Source: Tetrastigma voinierianum
Lineage: Eukaryota > Streptophyta > Magnoliopsida > Vitales > Vitaceae
Assembly (NCBI GenBank): GCA_016808115.1
Contig: JAEQBH010006861.1
Location: 62,001 to 126,000 of the forward strand
DNA: 64,000 bases
Direction of reading: 5' to 3'
Shown here: positions 46,076 through 57,934 of the stretch, in pieces
Layout: every line of letters starts with the position of its first letter
How positions within the stretch are numbered: the first letter of the stretch is position 1
Made by a program: the position numbers and the translations under genes
Notes under the pieces: model-generated
Database searches by the model: none
The model's input: the letters and a program-made list of their open reading frames with translations, nothing else
Told to the model about the DNA's origin: nothing

Positions 46076-47124
46076 CGCATAATACGGACGAGTTTCTTTG
46101 AGAGGGGTCCATTTGGATTGGTGCGGGCCATTTGAAATCTGGCAAGTCGCAAATGAGGGGTGATAGCCTCTCATATGTGATGTTTAAAGTAGTGAATTAC
46201 GGGGCTCCACTGCTGCATGGTGATCTGGGATGACTGGAGTTTTGCCTTAACCTTCCACAGGCTCGGCGGCTAACCTTCCCCTCCAGGCTTATTGCTTCAG
46301 TGAAACTTGCTTGTGATCATAGCGGTTTGAGTTGTTGCACGGATGTTCTCTTCAGGCATTGGTGTATCTATACCTTTCATGTCTGATTCTTCCATAATAA
46401 TGGGGTGGAATTAAGACAATGAGTGGAAGAAGGGTAGATAGTGTGGCTCTCTAAAGTTCTAAAGGGCTATGTCCATCTTTGTAAACCTTTACATTGAATG
46501 GCTTGCCCAAACCTTCTGAACCTCATACTGGTTTCCTCCATACGCTATAATAGTTTGCAAATAGCTAATATTCATCTTCTGTCACACTGAACAAAGATAC
46601 TGAGAGACGAATACGATCCAAAGCTCATTGAACCAATTTATTGAATTACATGGAAGCTTATCGAACTGAGGGCCTAGGCCCGGGCCGCTTGGAGGCTGGC
46701 GGAAGACTTTGCGCAACAATGAGTCACTTGCCGACTTTTCGAGTCATTGCACACGGTTGTAGCTGGAGCATATGATCATAAGGTCGCTAGAACCATCGAA
46801 CATATGAAAGTTGGCATGGCGAACCACTGCGAGGGCCGTAGTGAGGATGTGTTGCCCTAGGGGAGAAGAGAGCATGTCCTCGGGACTTCGAATCGCTACT
46901 GCAGGTGGTATGTAGAGGGTAGGTCTTGTGCGGCGGGTGCATTGAGGCATAGAGCGGCTGTCGGCGTGGGTAATGTAGACGCATTCTTGAGCCTTGTTTG
47001 GATTTGGTCTATCCTCGGCTGTTCTCTTCTACTTAGATGGAATTTGCCACTATCGACGTACTGGATAAGCGTCACGACGTCTACGCGCGACCTAACCACA
47101 CTTTAATTTTTGTTAGGGAGGAGG
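46076..47124 (-). pseudogene. Tat-lineage gag (broken, 5' end displaced)
   Basis: On the minus strand the translation includes LPPASKRPGPRP and a degenerate (F)SQYLxSV block (near 46580-46720) typical of the retrotransposon gag family, and CDYHRDHVHETN, a remnant of the CEYHxxxGHxTxxC zinc-knuckle-like motif (near 46040-46110). The gene reads toward pol. Its 5' end is cut off by the chromovirus inserted at 47125, and the leader continues at 60.1 kb. Confidence 0.6.
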
Positions 47125-47769
47125 TGTAACACCCCCGAAATATACACCCAATCGTTTTTAAACATAATTGGGTATATTATTAGTGCATTTGGAATTTTTA
47201 AAGTTATATTTTGCTAAGTAAGAAGAAAATTGAAACTGCGAAATTGTACAAGATACAAGGTAAATTTGTAACTTGTCAAAAATAGGACACAAAGACATAA
47301 TATAAGAATATGAGTAGGTTATTATATAAGTAAGCATAGCGGTTGCAAATATAGAAGAGTTGGAGGACCAACTTGCAATAAAAAGAAAATAAACTCAAAT
47401 GGGATAAGACTAAGTTGGTCTCCCCATTTTGAGAACAAAACGTTAAGGAAAAAGCATTAAGAAAGAAGCGAGGAAGAAGAAGGAGAAGAAGAAAGCCAAA
47501 GAAAGGTATGGAATTTGTTAAGTTTTGTATGGAACTTGTATGGAAACTATGATTTTGGTATGGATTATTGGACTTTTGGACTTTTGTATGGAATTGTTTG
47601 ATGAAGAATAAATCATAAACCCTTTTTTTTTTTTATGAATTTGGGTCTAAAAGAACCCTACTTAGTATATTAGTTTGTGTTTTGGACTTAGGTTAGTTGA
47701 TTGTAATCCTCGATTGGGAATATTTGTATTAAGGAAATGTGGGGTTTTATGGAATCTTTGTCAAATTTC

Positions 47770-48250
47770 TCCACCTTCGGATGGTCATAATTTCTTCGTC
47801 CGAACTCCGTTTCGGATGTTCTTGGACTCTATGGAAAGCCCTTTGAGTCTAAAATCCATAAATATATATCTTGATAATATTGGAACTCATATTAGGTCCA
47901 TAAATTACGAAAAAAGTAGGCCCTGCTGGTTATGCTTGTAGTCATTGTTCATGGGAAGCCTCCAACTTCGGATGGTCATAATTCCTTCGTCCAAACTCCG
48001 TTTCAGATGTTCTTGAATAGGCGCACGAGTCTAAAATCCATCCATATAGCTTATTAAGTGGAACTCTGTGGGTCCAAAAATCACTGAAAAAAAGTAGGCC
48101 ACATTACAGTTTCTACTCATGTGATCCTTTGTTCATGGAAGCCCTTCAACTTGAATGGTCATAATTTCTTCGTCGAACTCAGTTTGGATGTTCTTGAACT
48201 TTATGAAACCCCTTTGGGTCTCTGAATCCATCCATATATAGCTTGATGAA
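47770..48250. repeat. Three tandem repeats (~185-190 bp) in the 5' LTR
   Basis: The word TGGTCATAATTTCTTCGTC recurs at about 47780, 47973 and 48155, each followed by AACTC(C/A)GTTT, TTCTTG(G/A)ACT and GAGTCT(A/G)AAATCCAT. The same three-fold array is in the 3' LTR at about 58600, 58788 and 58980. Confidence 0.85.
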
Positions 48251-48464
48251 ATTAGAATGATAGTAAATAGCTCATAAGCATGCACTTAGGTAACCATAGT
48301 TATTCATGCATATAATGAGATATGAAAAATGCAAAGATACGAATAAATGATTGTAAATATAGCATATGATCACCAGATGACAATAATTATTCAGGAATAT
48401 GAGACATGTACTGAACATAAAATACACATAGATTGTCTACTTAGAACCTGGTAGAGAGGATAGG

Positions 48465-50270
48465 TGTAGCCCCCAGGCAAGAGGGTGTCTGGGTCAATGA
48501 CAAATCGACAGCGGAATATTCGCGGATGTCGGGTGCAGAGCACCACTCCTTGAAAATCGGATGAGTCTCCCTTAGTACAGGAGCTCTACCCCGTACAACC
48601 TTCTCCCAAGAACGAGGTTTAATTTACCACACCGGGTCCACATGCGAGTAAAATAATTGGCCACTTGGGCTGCATCAAATACTCTGAAATCTGTCAATTA
48701 TATTACCATAGTTCAAGAGTTAATAAATCACTCTTAATTCAACATATATTAAATGTACAATTTCTAATACATGTTATACAAAAGTCTCTACCAAAGCCAC
48801 AACCCGGCTTTCTTCTAAATGCGGCCTCTAGTGAGCGTTGTCCTGCTGTACACTCCATGTACCTGAAATAGTGATCCTCGGCAATGAGGTGGCCAAGCCC
48901 AATAGTGATGTTCCTACATGGGTTTTCTCCCCACCTAAGTGCACATGTCATGTAAACAATCCTCAAGTAAATACATGATCCTACTTGAATGTCTACATGC
49001 AATCCCATGTCTAAGGTCCTCCATTGAGCTCCCTCACATCACTAGCCAAATGCGAGTAAAAATCACAATTTTTAAAACAAAAGCTTTTTGTTCTCGAAAA
49101 CTTACTACCGAGTTTCGGTAAAATTATTGGACAACCCTCCAAGGCGAATCTATTGGATAACCCTTCGAAACAATTCATGGTCCCTGAGCGTGGAATTTTG
49201 AGCAATCTCCCAAACACAATTCTAGGAAAATCTTACGTAGAAATTCCTTTCCACAAACATTTTCATTTCTTTCATTTTAAGTGTCATGCACTCACTCCTA
49301 ATATTCTAAGGTGCCCGGTGCATATGGAATGCATTATATGTCAATCCCAAAATATTCATGCTATTATATAAAACATGTATATATTAACATAATTAATTCT
49401 ATGATTCATGTTATTAAATTCATCAATAACACCAAGTGGCACATGGGCTAATTAGCAATTACAAACAATTCATTTTGAATCACTCAACAACACAAAAATC
49501 ACACCCAAAAATCACAACTATTCCATGAGGCAGGTGAAACCCTCAGTGTACTTGTTTAAACACAATGGGAATTTCTCCACTTTGATTCCAGCTTTTGAAT
49601 GGATGCTCAGAGCCATGAGGCCTCGACAAATCACATCCATAAAATGGCTCTTAGCCAAGAATAAACCAAGTAGGAAAAGACCCTACCTCTTGGAGTTTGA
49701 AACTCCACAGTGAGTGTCCAGTGGCCCTCTCAAAGGCGTAGATGGGCTTCCTGGCTTCTTGCTCGTCGAGGCAAGCCCGATCCAATGTGAAAATCTAGAG
49801 AAGGGCTCTCTCTCTCTAAACTCAAATCCAGCCCCCCTCTGCACCTTCTCTTGGAGTTTTGTGTCGTTTCCGGAGAAGATGAACTATTTGCTTTTGTCTC
49901 ATACATTTAACATTCCATGATTCGATGTGTCCATTTTCTTGATTTTTAACACTTGGCACAATCTCAGTCATTCATTCCCATCATCTCTCTAATCATGCAA
50001 CATGTGTCACATGGGTACATATAATAGGTGACTTTTGTCACATCACATGTCTCTCAAAAACCGTTTTACGGCACCTGACACTCGGTGCCTCGAAAAACGT
50101 GAAATTCTAACTGTCTCTGAATTCGATGAAATTCGACATGGTAGCTAGATTTAGCGAGACGATTCCAATGGTGAAGTTTGTTTCGTCATCCGAGATCTAG
50201 AAAAATTTTGGGTTTTGACCGAAATTACCCAGTTCTGATTTTGAAGATTTGAGATTTTCTGGGTTTTACA
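48465..50270. mobile_element. Solo LTR (family A) in the chromovirus 5' LTR
   Basis: It starts TGTAGCCCCCAGG and ends TTTTACA. Aligning the two chromovirus LTRs shows exactly this 1806-bp block as extra (between GGATAGG and TATGGAAGCATG). The body is homologous to 11171-13142 (CACTCTTAATTCAACATATA, AAACTTACTACCGAGTTTCGG, GAGATCTAGAAAAATTT). The flanks TAGG/TATGG are not an exact 5-bp duplication. Confidence 0.75.
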
Positions 50271-51112
50271 TATGGAAGCATGCCTGTGGGGAAGAAACAA
50301 GTTTGCGACATGTTGATAAGTTGGCCCCATTTTGATTGGTGGCTCCTTCGGGCCCTTATAGATGGTCATTGTCTAGTACCGATGATATGTCATCCTTGAC
50401 CTTATAGACCAGCTATTTCGTGCGGTCATGATGCCAGCGCCCGGGCACTTATGGTTTCCTTTATCCACTTCTAAGGTTTATGCAGGCATGAAACATAAAA
50501 TAAATGACTTGATTATGACATATGAAATGATATGATATGATATGATATGATAAGAGAAGCATAGCACTGCTATGTGATGACAAGTATATTGTGACAAGAA
50601 CATGAAGCAAAGTGTAAAATGATAGAGAATGAAACATGGTATGATAAGTAAATATAGTATGTATAAGCATGTTTTAAATGATATGATATGTTAGATGTGT
50701 ATGCATGTGTATAGAAGTGTGATGACCCTTATTAGGATAATTTCCTTATGTATTAATTCCCACTAAGCTAAAAGCTTAGCACGAGTGTTTCATCAGGTAA
50801 GTCTGGGGCTTACTCATGAGGATTCGGACACTCCCACATGGCAACAAGGTAACACACTACTAGGTGCCCACTAAAGACCTTTGGTCTAATTTTGTATATG
50901 TTTTGTTTTTATAAACAATGTAAATATTATCAATGAAGACACTTCTGTATATGGGCTTGTATATATTTTGTAATCATTTCTGAGTATAGGTACAAGTTAA
51001 ATGTTTAACATTATATGAATGAACAAGCTTAAGGTTATGGTTTATAAAAAAAAAAAAAATGACACCATGCCTTGGCACGTGTGTGCCCAGGCTGAGAGGC
51101 GTCACAGTTTAG

Positions 51113-51129
51113 TGTTATCAGAGCCTAGG
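51113..51129 (+). promoter_or_regulatory. Primer-binding site (initiator tRNA-Met)
   Basis: TGTTATCAGAGCCTAGG lies just after the LTR end and differs from the standard TGGTATCAGAGC by one base. It primes reverse transcription. Confidence 0.8.
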
Positions 51130-51240
51130 TTTAGGCATTTATGGACAAGTTTTAAACTATAGATAGTTATAAGATAAACATTACCTATGTTAAGTAATGT
51201 GTTGACTCCCGATGTGGATGTCACTGTGTTTTGTATAGAT

Positions 51241-52140
51241 GAATCGTCTGAAGAAGCTATTGAGTGTTAATCAAGAGGAACAAGAGTTATCAACTTCTAA
51301 GCCTTCAAAAAGTAATGTACTGTGAGCCCACGGAGAGCGCTGAGAAATATCGTAAGACATGGCTCAGGGTCTTAAATAGATTGACGCCTAAAAGCTCCGA
51401 TGAACACGATAAGAAGACATGGAAGCGGGAGGAATTCCATGGGTTTGAAACATGGAAGAAGTGAAAGGAGAAAGCCGAATTCTAGTTAGAAAAGCTAGAA
51501 AGGGTATTGGAAGAGGTTAGATGCCCTCCCGATCATAGAGCATCATGTGCAGTCTCACTATTGCAGGGTGAGGCATATGATTGGTGGAAACTGGTGCTCA
51601 AAGTTCGAGTTTCCCAGTCATGACATGGGAATTCTTTGTCCGAGTTAGGGGCAGTATGTACAGGACATGTATAGGAGTCAAGTGGAAGCGGTTCCTGAAT
51701 ATGAAGCAAAGGAACTTATCTATGGTAGTATGAAGTTCAGCCATCCAACAAATATGCTGCAAAGCGATCTCATGGGCATTTTGATGTAAACAGTTGAAGA
51801 TGGACTTCACAGTTCATCCAAGGAGGTACTTATGACCTATGACTTCTCTCCAACAGGTGAAGCAATGAAAGTGGAGAGACTGGAAACTAGTAGTAAAAAA
51901 AGTCTCAAAGGAATAAGTTCTCAAAAGGCCTTATATCTTTCCCAGGTAAGGACTAGAGATGTTCAAAGCCGAGTCGAGTCTGAGGGGTTCGGCTACAAAA
52001 ATTCAAGACAAGGAGGAGTCACGATTATCTAGTCGCGGGTAGAGGTGCTTTAGTTGAATAGGAGAAATCACCGAGGTCGCATCATTGCCCATAGACTACG
52101 ATTCGGTGTTTGCAGTACATTGACGGGAGGGTGTTTGATT
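51241..52140 (+). pseudogene. Chromovirus gag (broken)
   Basis: Starts MNRLKKLLSVNQEEQ. The core shows LEKLERVLEEVRCPPDH, SCAVSLLQGEAYDWWKLV and, after stops, a FVREFRGQYVQDMYRSQVE-like part near 51630-51680, as in Retrotrans_gag of gypsy elements (E(K/R)VFxxxxCxxxxKVxxAxxxLxxxAxxWW). The frame is broken by stops. The product would be the capsid protein. Confidence 0.72.
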
Positions 52141-52599
52141 AATGAAGCCTTAAGCATTTGATATTACAGTGTCCACGAGGTCAATAGGATAATGAGAGTC
52201 CAACAAGGAGTGGTGAAGAGGGAAGATCTGCGGCACCACTTTCAACTTGCGATTGAGGTAGGGGTTGTAGTGGCCCATCTTAGCATAGAGGATGAGGAGG
52301 CATAGTTTGAGGAGACGGAGTGGATTGTCACAGCCACCTGCACCTAACACCAAGCGTATGTATGAAGGCTTGAGAGGATCGGATGCTCACGAGGTTATAG
52401 TGGTATATTTTCTTTATATGATATGGAGATGCATGCGTGTTGATTGATCTGGATCCCTACTCATTCGTATGTGTGCAGCATGTATTTGACAAAGTACCGT
52501 GATGGAAATTGGCATATGACATGCATGTGACTAGTCCGTTGGGGCGGCGTTAGTGTGAATAGCCTATCTGAGAGAAATTGCTAGTATTTATACAAGTAA

Positions 52600-54070
52600 A
52601 GAGGTTTCATTAGGTTGATAACCATTCCGAGTTTGACTTTATTTCGGGAATAGATTGGTTGACTAAACGCCGAGCCATCATTGATTGTGGACAAAAGATA
52701 GTAGTGTTGAGATGCTCTGAGGTGATCATACAGGGCATTAGATCCAGCGTAATGTCTAATGTGATCTCAGCCATGCAGGTGAGGAGATTTATAAGAAAAT
52801 GATATGAGGCATTCTTAGCCTTGATCTTGATAAGAGGGTCAAGTTGATGTGAAAAGATTCGATGAAGTAAGGGAATTTCTAGATGTATTCCACTGAAGAG
52901 TTTCGGTATTCCCCTTGAGAAGGAGGTGAAGAGGGAGGACATCCATAAAATTGTGCAGGCATTTTGTGTCTAAGGCACCTTATAGGATGGCTCCAACAGA
53001 GTTGAAGAAGTTAAAGGTTCAGCTACAAGAGCTTTTAGATAAAGGGTTTGTAAGACCCAGTGTTTCTCCTTGGGGTGCACCTATTTTATTTGTGAAAAAG
53101 AAAGATGACACTCTACGGATGTGCATCGATTATAGGTAGATCAACAAGGTGACAGTGTAAAAAAAGTACCCATTGCCGAGAATCGAAGATCTTTTTTATC
53201 GATTGAAAGGAGCGGATGTCTTTTCGAAGATCAACATTCGATCTGGATATTATCAGTTGAGAGTAAAGGAAATAGATGTGTCGAAGACCGCATTTAGAAC
53301 CCGATATGGCCATTATGAGTTTTTGATAATGCCATTTGGGTTGACTAATCTACCGTGACATTCATGGATTTAATGAATAGAATTATTCCGACCATGTGGA
53401 TCGGTTGTAGTGGTTTTTATTGATGACATCCTTGTGTAATTCTAAAGGATGCGGAACTATGAACAACATCGAAAATAGTCCTATGAACACTAAGAGAAAA
53501 GTTATATGCTAAAGCGAGCAAAATGTGATTTTGGCCTAAGGGATTTTCTTCTTAGGCGTATTATGTCAGGAGGGGCATAGAGTTAACCTACAAAGATTGA
53601 GGCCGTTGTGAATTGGAAACCACCTCGAGAAATGTAGGGTGAGAAGTTTCTTAGGCCTAGTATGTTATTATAGAGATTTGTGAAGGCTTTTGTCATAAGC
53701 TCTGCTCACGAGTTACTCGGGAAAGGAATAAAAGTTTGAGTGGACAAACAAATGTCGAATAATTTTGAGCGGTTAGAGGGATCTTGGTTGAAGCACCCGA
53801 TCTTCAAACGACTTAGCCCGGGAAAGAGTATACCTTGTATAATGATGCTTTAGGCATTGGTTTAGGATGCGTGTTAATGCAAGATGGGAAAGTGGTGGCT
53901 TATGCTTCCCGGGAGCCGGTTGAAGCCACATGAGCGAGAATATCCAGCTCATGACCTAGAGTTGGCTGCGTGTATTGCTTTGAAAATATGGCGACACTAC
54001 TTATATGAGAAAAGTGTAAATTTACACACGATCATAGAGTCTCAGTACTTGCTAATGCGAAAGAGTTAAA
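52600..54070 (+). pseudogene. Chromovirus protease, RT and RNase H (broken)
   Basis: A protease end is visible (FDFISGIDWLTKRRAIIDCG near 52630-52690). RT: PYRMAPTELKKLKVQLQELL, KGFVRPSVSPWGAPILFVKK, LRMCIDYR, INKVTV, YPLPRIEDLF, DVFSKINIRSGYYQLRVKE, KTAFRTRYGHYEFLIMPFGL and VFIDDIL (near 53410). RNase H: NDALGIGLGCVLMQDGKVVA, SREPVE, then REYPAHDLELAACIALKIWR. Stops and frameshifts lie between blocks. FIDD is the usual chromovirus catalytic variant and is intact. Confidence 0.88.
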
Positions 54071-54399
54071 TTTGAGACAGCGAAGGTGGTCGACCGAGGA
54101 TTATGACCTGCATCATGGACTACCACGGAAAGGCTAATGTAATGTAATGCTTTAAGTTGAAGGCAGTGGTAGCAATGTCACTACGATGCAGTGATTGGAG
54201 ACATGGCCCGTGGAGCTATGTTAGCTCAACTAGAAGCGCAACCCGTTTTAAAGCAAATAATTATAGATGCGCAGAAAAATGATGAAGAGCTATAGAAAAA
54301 GTTACAGATGGTTAGGGATGGTGATGAGACCGAGTCTTTAGTGAAAGAAGCTGGAAGTTTGTATTTCCTCTTGAGGATTATGCGTGTCATATGATAAAG

Positions 54400-54631
54400 G
54401 AGAGCTAAAAGAAAAGGATTCTTGTTGGGGCTCATAATACGGTGTTACCATGGATCACGGAGGTAATAAGATGTACGGGATATGGCGTATACGGTGGTGA
54501 GGGATGACATTCTGATGCGTGTCTAAGTGTCTAACGTGTCAGCAGTAAAAATTTGAACACCAAGTACCATCCGATTTATTGAATCCCCTTCCAATTCCCC
54601 AATGGAAGTGGGATAACATTACTATGGATTT
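54400..54631 (+). pseudogene. Chromovirus integrase, 5' part (interrupted)
   Basis: It covers the zinc-finger region (near 54415-54475, degenerate) and EHQVPSDLLNPLPIPQWKWD (near 54555-54620), then NITMDF, where the first catalytic Asp lies. The solo LTR starts directly after. Confidence 0.8.
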
Positions 54632-56891
54632 TGTGACACCCCAAATCCGGGGGTCCCATTGACAACCCATCAACCTGTGGAATTCCTGTGGATTTCGGGT
54701 TACCCGATACCACATGGTTGTGTCCCATTTACCGGGATCCATATTTCCACCAAAAAAAAATCGGTAAGTCTCGTTTGTTCGAAGCTCTTACCCGACATAC
54801 GACACAGTATAACTTGTTAATCCATAGAGTTTATTTCAACACTCTTATACAGAACAAATATTAAAACTAGCTTGTTCTAATATGGTTTGCAAGCACCACC
54901 TCAATCGTCTAAGAGACTATTCCATTCATATTTAAGAAATCAAAATTATGAAAATTAACGATTAATGTGATTCGTAAGAGTCAGATCATGACCCTCTTTA
55001 CCATAATTACATACCCAGGCTATTTACAATGGTCCAAAATTTAATTACAATTCTTTTTACATACATCAAGGCCACATGTCGACCTTCTTCATAATGCGGC
55101 CTCGTGTCGGGCGCCATCTCCTGTACACCCCCTATGCACGAAAGGGGGTCCCCTGAGGTGGCTTGATACCCGATGAAAATTTTCCTACAAGGAGCTCACT
55201 CCTGCCTAAATACTTTTATGCAATGGCGTACATAAAACATCAAAGCCATATTCCATATAAATAATGCAATCCTATATGGAGATATTCAGGTAATCATGCA
55301 TGAGATGACTCCTCGTGCCTGACAAAGTCCCAAATAGGCTCCCTCACACCTGCGCCAAGTATGAAAAACCGAGTCATTGGTGTTTCACCCAATGACAAGC
55401 CATTGGACTACCCTCTAATTTTTACTTATCAATCCCGTGTGTTTATTTGGGTTGCAGATTTTCGAGTCTCGGCTGAGCAGCATCCTCCTTCCGACACTTT
55501 CGCAAACTTTCATCGCCGGGAATCATGTCTAACCGTGAATAAAATTTGGGTCTTTCACCTGGGGATCACGCCCACATCTTGTTTCACCTAAACACAAATG
55601 AGTTATTATTATTATTATTTTACCAATAGTGAGTCTCAATTTTTGGACGTTGTCCCATTTCTAATCTCACACATTCAAGAATGGTGAATAACAGAACCAT
55701 ACACACACCCGACTCGACGATGTAGTGTGCATATGAAATACATGATGTCAATGCATTCTCCCTTCATGTTACATGTATATATGAGTGCTACATGAGACAT
55801 TAATACACATGGACAATTATAATTTTTACATATAATTTACATCCATGCAATCCACGTTAATACATCAATTAGCATGCATCAACATAATTCTCACACACTG
55901 CATGTTATTAATAAAAACATAACACACAAAATGACCCAAATCTCGGACCCACATAATACAAGGTACCTCTTGGTCCCTTCACGGTTCGTGCAGATTATTA
56001 GGATACCCGAAATACAATACAAGCAAGAAGACATGATCTGGGATCAAAACAAACCGAACTTAGTCAGCGCTTGAAAGCAGTCTGAATTTTAGCTTGAATT
56101 TGTTTGAACCATGATTGGAAAATTCAGCCGAGACTATCAAAACGATCCACGAAATTCAACTCGAATTTGTCAGAAAATAGTCCCAAAAAATTCCTACTCC
56201 AGTCAAGAAAAAATTGAGGGTGAAATTTAAAACATTTATGGCCTCTTAGCCAATCTAAATGGCCTTTAGACTGGAAATAACACAAGTAGGAAGAATTCTA
56301 CCTCGTGGAGTTGTGAAACTCAAGATTTTGGTACCCGCAGCGTAGCCCTCGTTGCGTGGATCAGCTGCCTTTTGCTCAGAAACCCGAAAACCTCGGTCCG
56401 ATTTCCATAGATGCGAGAGAGAGAAGAAAGAAAGAAAATAAATAATAAATTCTCCCTTGTGTCTCTCCCCGGCGCTCTTCCTTTCTTTTGTTTTTTTTCC
56501 TTTTTATCCCATTTATTATTATTATTATTATTTTAGATACATGGTTCATATTGCTTCATTCGGATCCGTTTCTATCCCAAAACAATTTATTTCTTTTCAG
56601 TTCATTTTATTTTAAATGAACTTAGCCCAAACCATTTCCCGACTTCCGAGATTTTCGTAAAAAATCTCATCCATGAACTCACTAAACCTCACCCAGTAAA
56701 ATATTCCGCTTGTCTAGTCGACAAAATTTTTAAGATTAATAGAAAATTCGTGAGATGAATTTAGCAGTGCTTGATCCGTTTGTCATCCGAGATCTATATA
56801 ATTTTCTAGGCTTCCCTGAACCATTATGGCAATTTATTATTATTATTATCATTTTATCATTTTTGAAAATTTCTAACTTTCCCGGGTTTCT
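54632..56891. mobile_element. Solo LTR (family A) in the chromovirus integrase
   Basis: It starts TGTGACACCCCAAATCC and is flanked by GATTT at 54627-54631 and 56892-56896, a 5-bp duplication. Deleting it joins NITMDF to the HDAVWVIVD part of the integrase. It contains (ATT)n runs at about 55603, 56515 and 56836. It is homologous to the solo LTRs at 11171 and 48465. The terminal bases at the right end are degenerate. ORFs within it are not credible. Confidence 0.78.
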
Positions 56892-56896
56892 GATTT

Positions 56897-57934
56897 AGTA
56901 TGGGTTTCCTACGCTGAAGGAAACACGATGCAGTTTGGGTAATTGTGGACAAATTGACCAAGTCTGCTCACTTCCTACTGGTCCGACTTGACTACTCCAT
57001 GGATCATCTAGCGGAACTTTATGTGAGTGAAATTGTCAGATTGCATGGGATTCCCTTAATCGTATGGTGTCCGACCGCGATCCACTCGCTTATGCCGGCT
57101 AGTTCCGAAGGAATTACACGCTGTATGAGACTAAATTTTAGCACCGTTTCCATCCACAAACAGATGGACTGACTTAAAGAGTGATTCAAGTGTTGGAAGA
57201 TATGTTTCGGGTCGTATTAGATTCTCCCCGTGAAGTCGGGATGTGCATATTCCACTCATGGAATTCGCTATAACAACCGTTATCACCCAAGACGGGATGG
57301 CCCCTATGAAGCTCAGATGGAAAGAAGATGTAGAACTCCTACAGGCCGGGATGCAGTTGGAAGAGCATAGATTATTGGTCCCTGATTTAGTAAAGGACAC
57401 GAAAGAAAAGTCTCTGATTATTTTAGCAAGAGGTTAAAAGCTAATGCTGATAGACAAAGGTCTTATGCACTCAATATAGGATATGTGAGTATGAACGAGA
57501 CAAAAGTGTTTTTAAAAGTATCTCCGTGGAAAAGATACCCGCTTTGGAAGAAAAGGAAACCCAGTCTAAGATTCATTGGCTCTACGTAGATTTTAGGAAA
57601 GAGTTTGACCACACAGACGCTGGGCACTCCCTCCGGAGTTAGCCAAATTACATGATGTATTCCATGTGTCTATGCTTTCAGATATCGCTGACACGTGTCG
57701 CATACATACCACTCAAGCATATACAAGTACAAGAAGATTTCACTGGCGAAGGAGCCCAAAGCTATTCTGTGATCGTGAAATAAGACGCTTATGGAACAAG
57801 CAAGTCGCTGGTAAAAGGGCTTTAAAATATCACGATGGAAGAAGCGACATAGGAAACCGTGGGATCGACGAGGGTGCGTGACTCAGCTCTTCGCCTGTAA
57901 TTTCAAGGATCGAATTTATTTTAAGTGGTGAGAA
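56897..57934 (+). pseudogene. Chromovirus integrase, 3' part and C-terminus (broken)
   Basis: The frame resumes with VIVDKLTKSAHFLLVRLDYS, LAELYVSEIVRLHGIP, then VSDRDP (second catalytic Asp, near 57070) and FHPQTDG. The catalytic Glu of the QTERVIQ block is a TAA stop (near 57172-57174). The tail has RLALPPELAKLHDVFHVSML (near 57630-57690) and a degenerate chromodomain-like end (GRSDATWETVGS-type, near 57830-57880). The element would have targeted chromatin through this domain; it is inactive. Confidence 0.85.

Larger units (their letters stand above)
47125..51106 (+). repeat. 5' LTR of the chromovirus (interrupted)
   Basis: It starts TGTAACACCCCCG and ends GAGGCGTCACA. It matches the 3' LTR along AAACATAATT(G/A)GGTATAT, TTTGTAACTTGTCAAAAATA, ACTATGATTTTGGTA and TATGACATATGAAATG. 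It contains three ~185-bp tandem repeats and is split by a solo LTR (48465-50270). The poly-A run and short 3' end show the usual R/U5 layout. Confidence 0.85.

Noticed and set aside
52150..52942. Minus-strand ORFs in the chromovirus
   Set aside because: They are shadows of the plus-strand gag-protease region.
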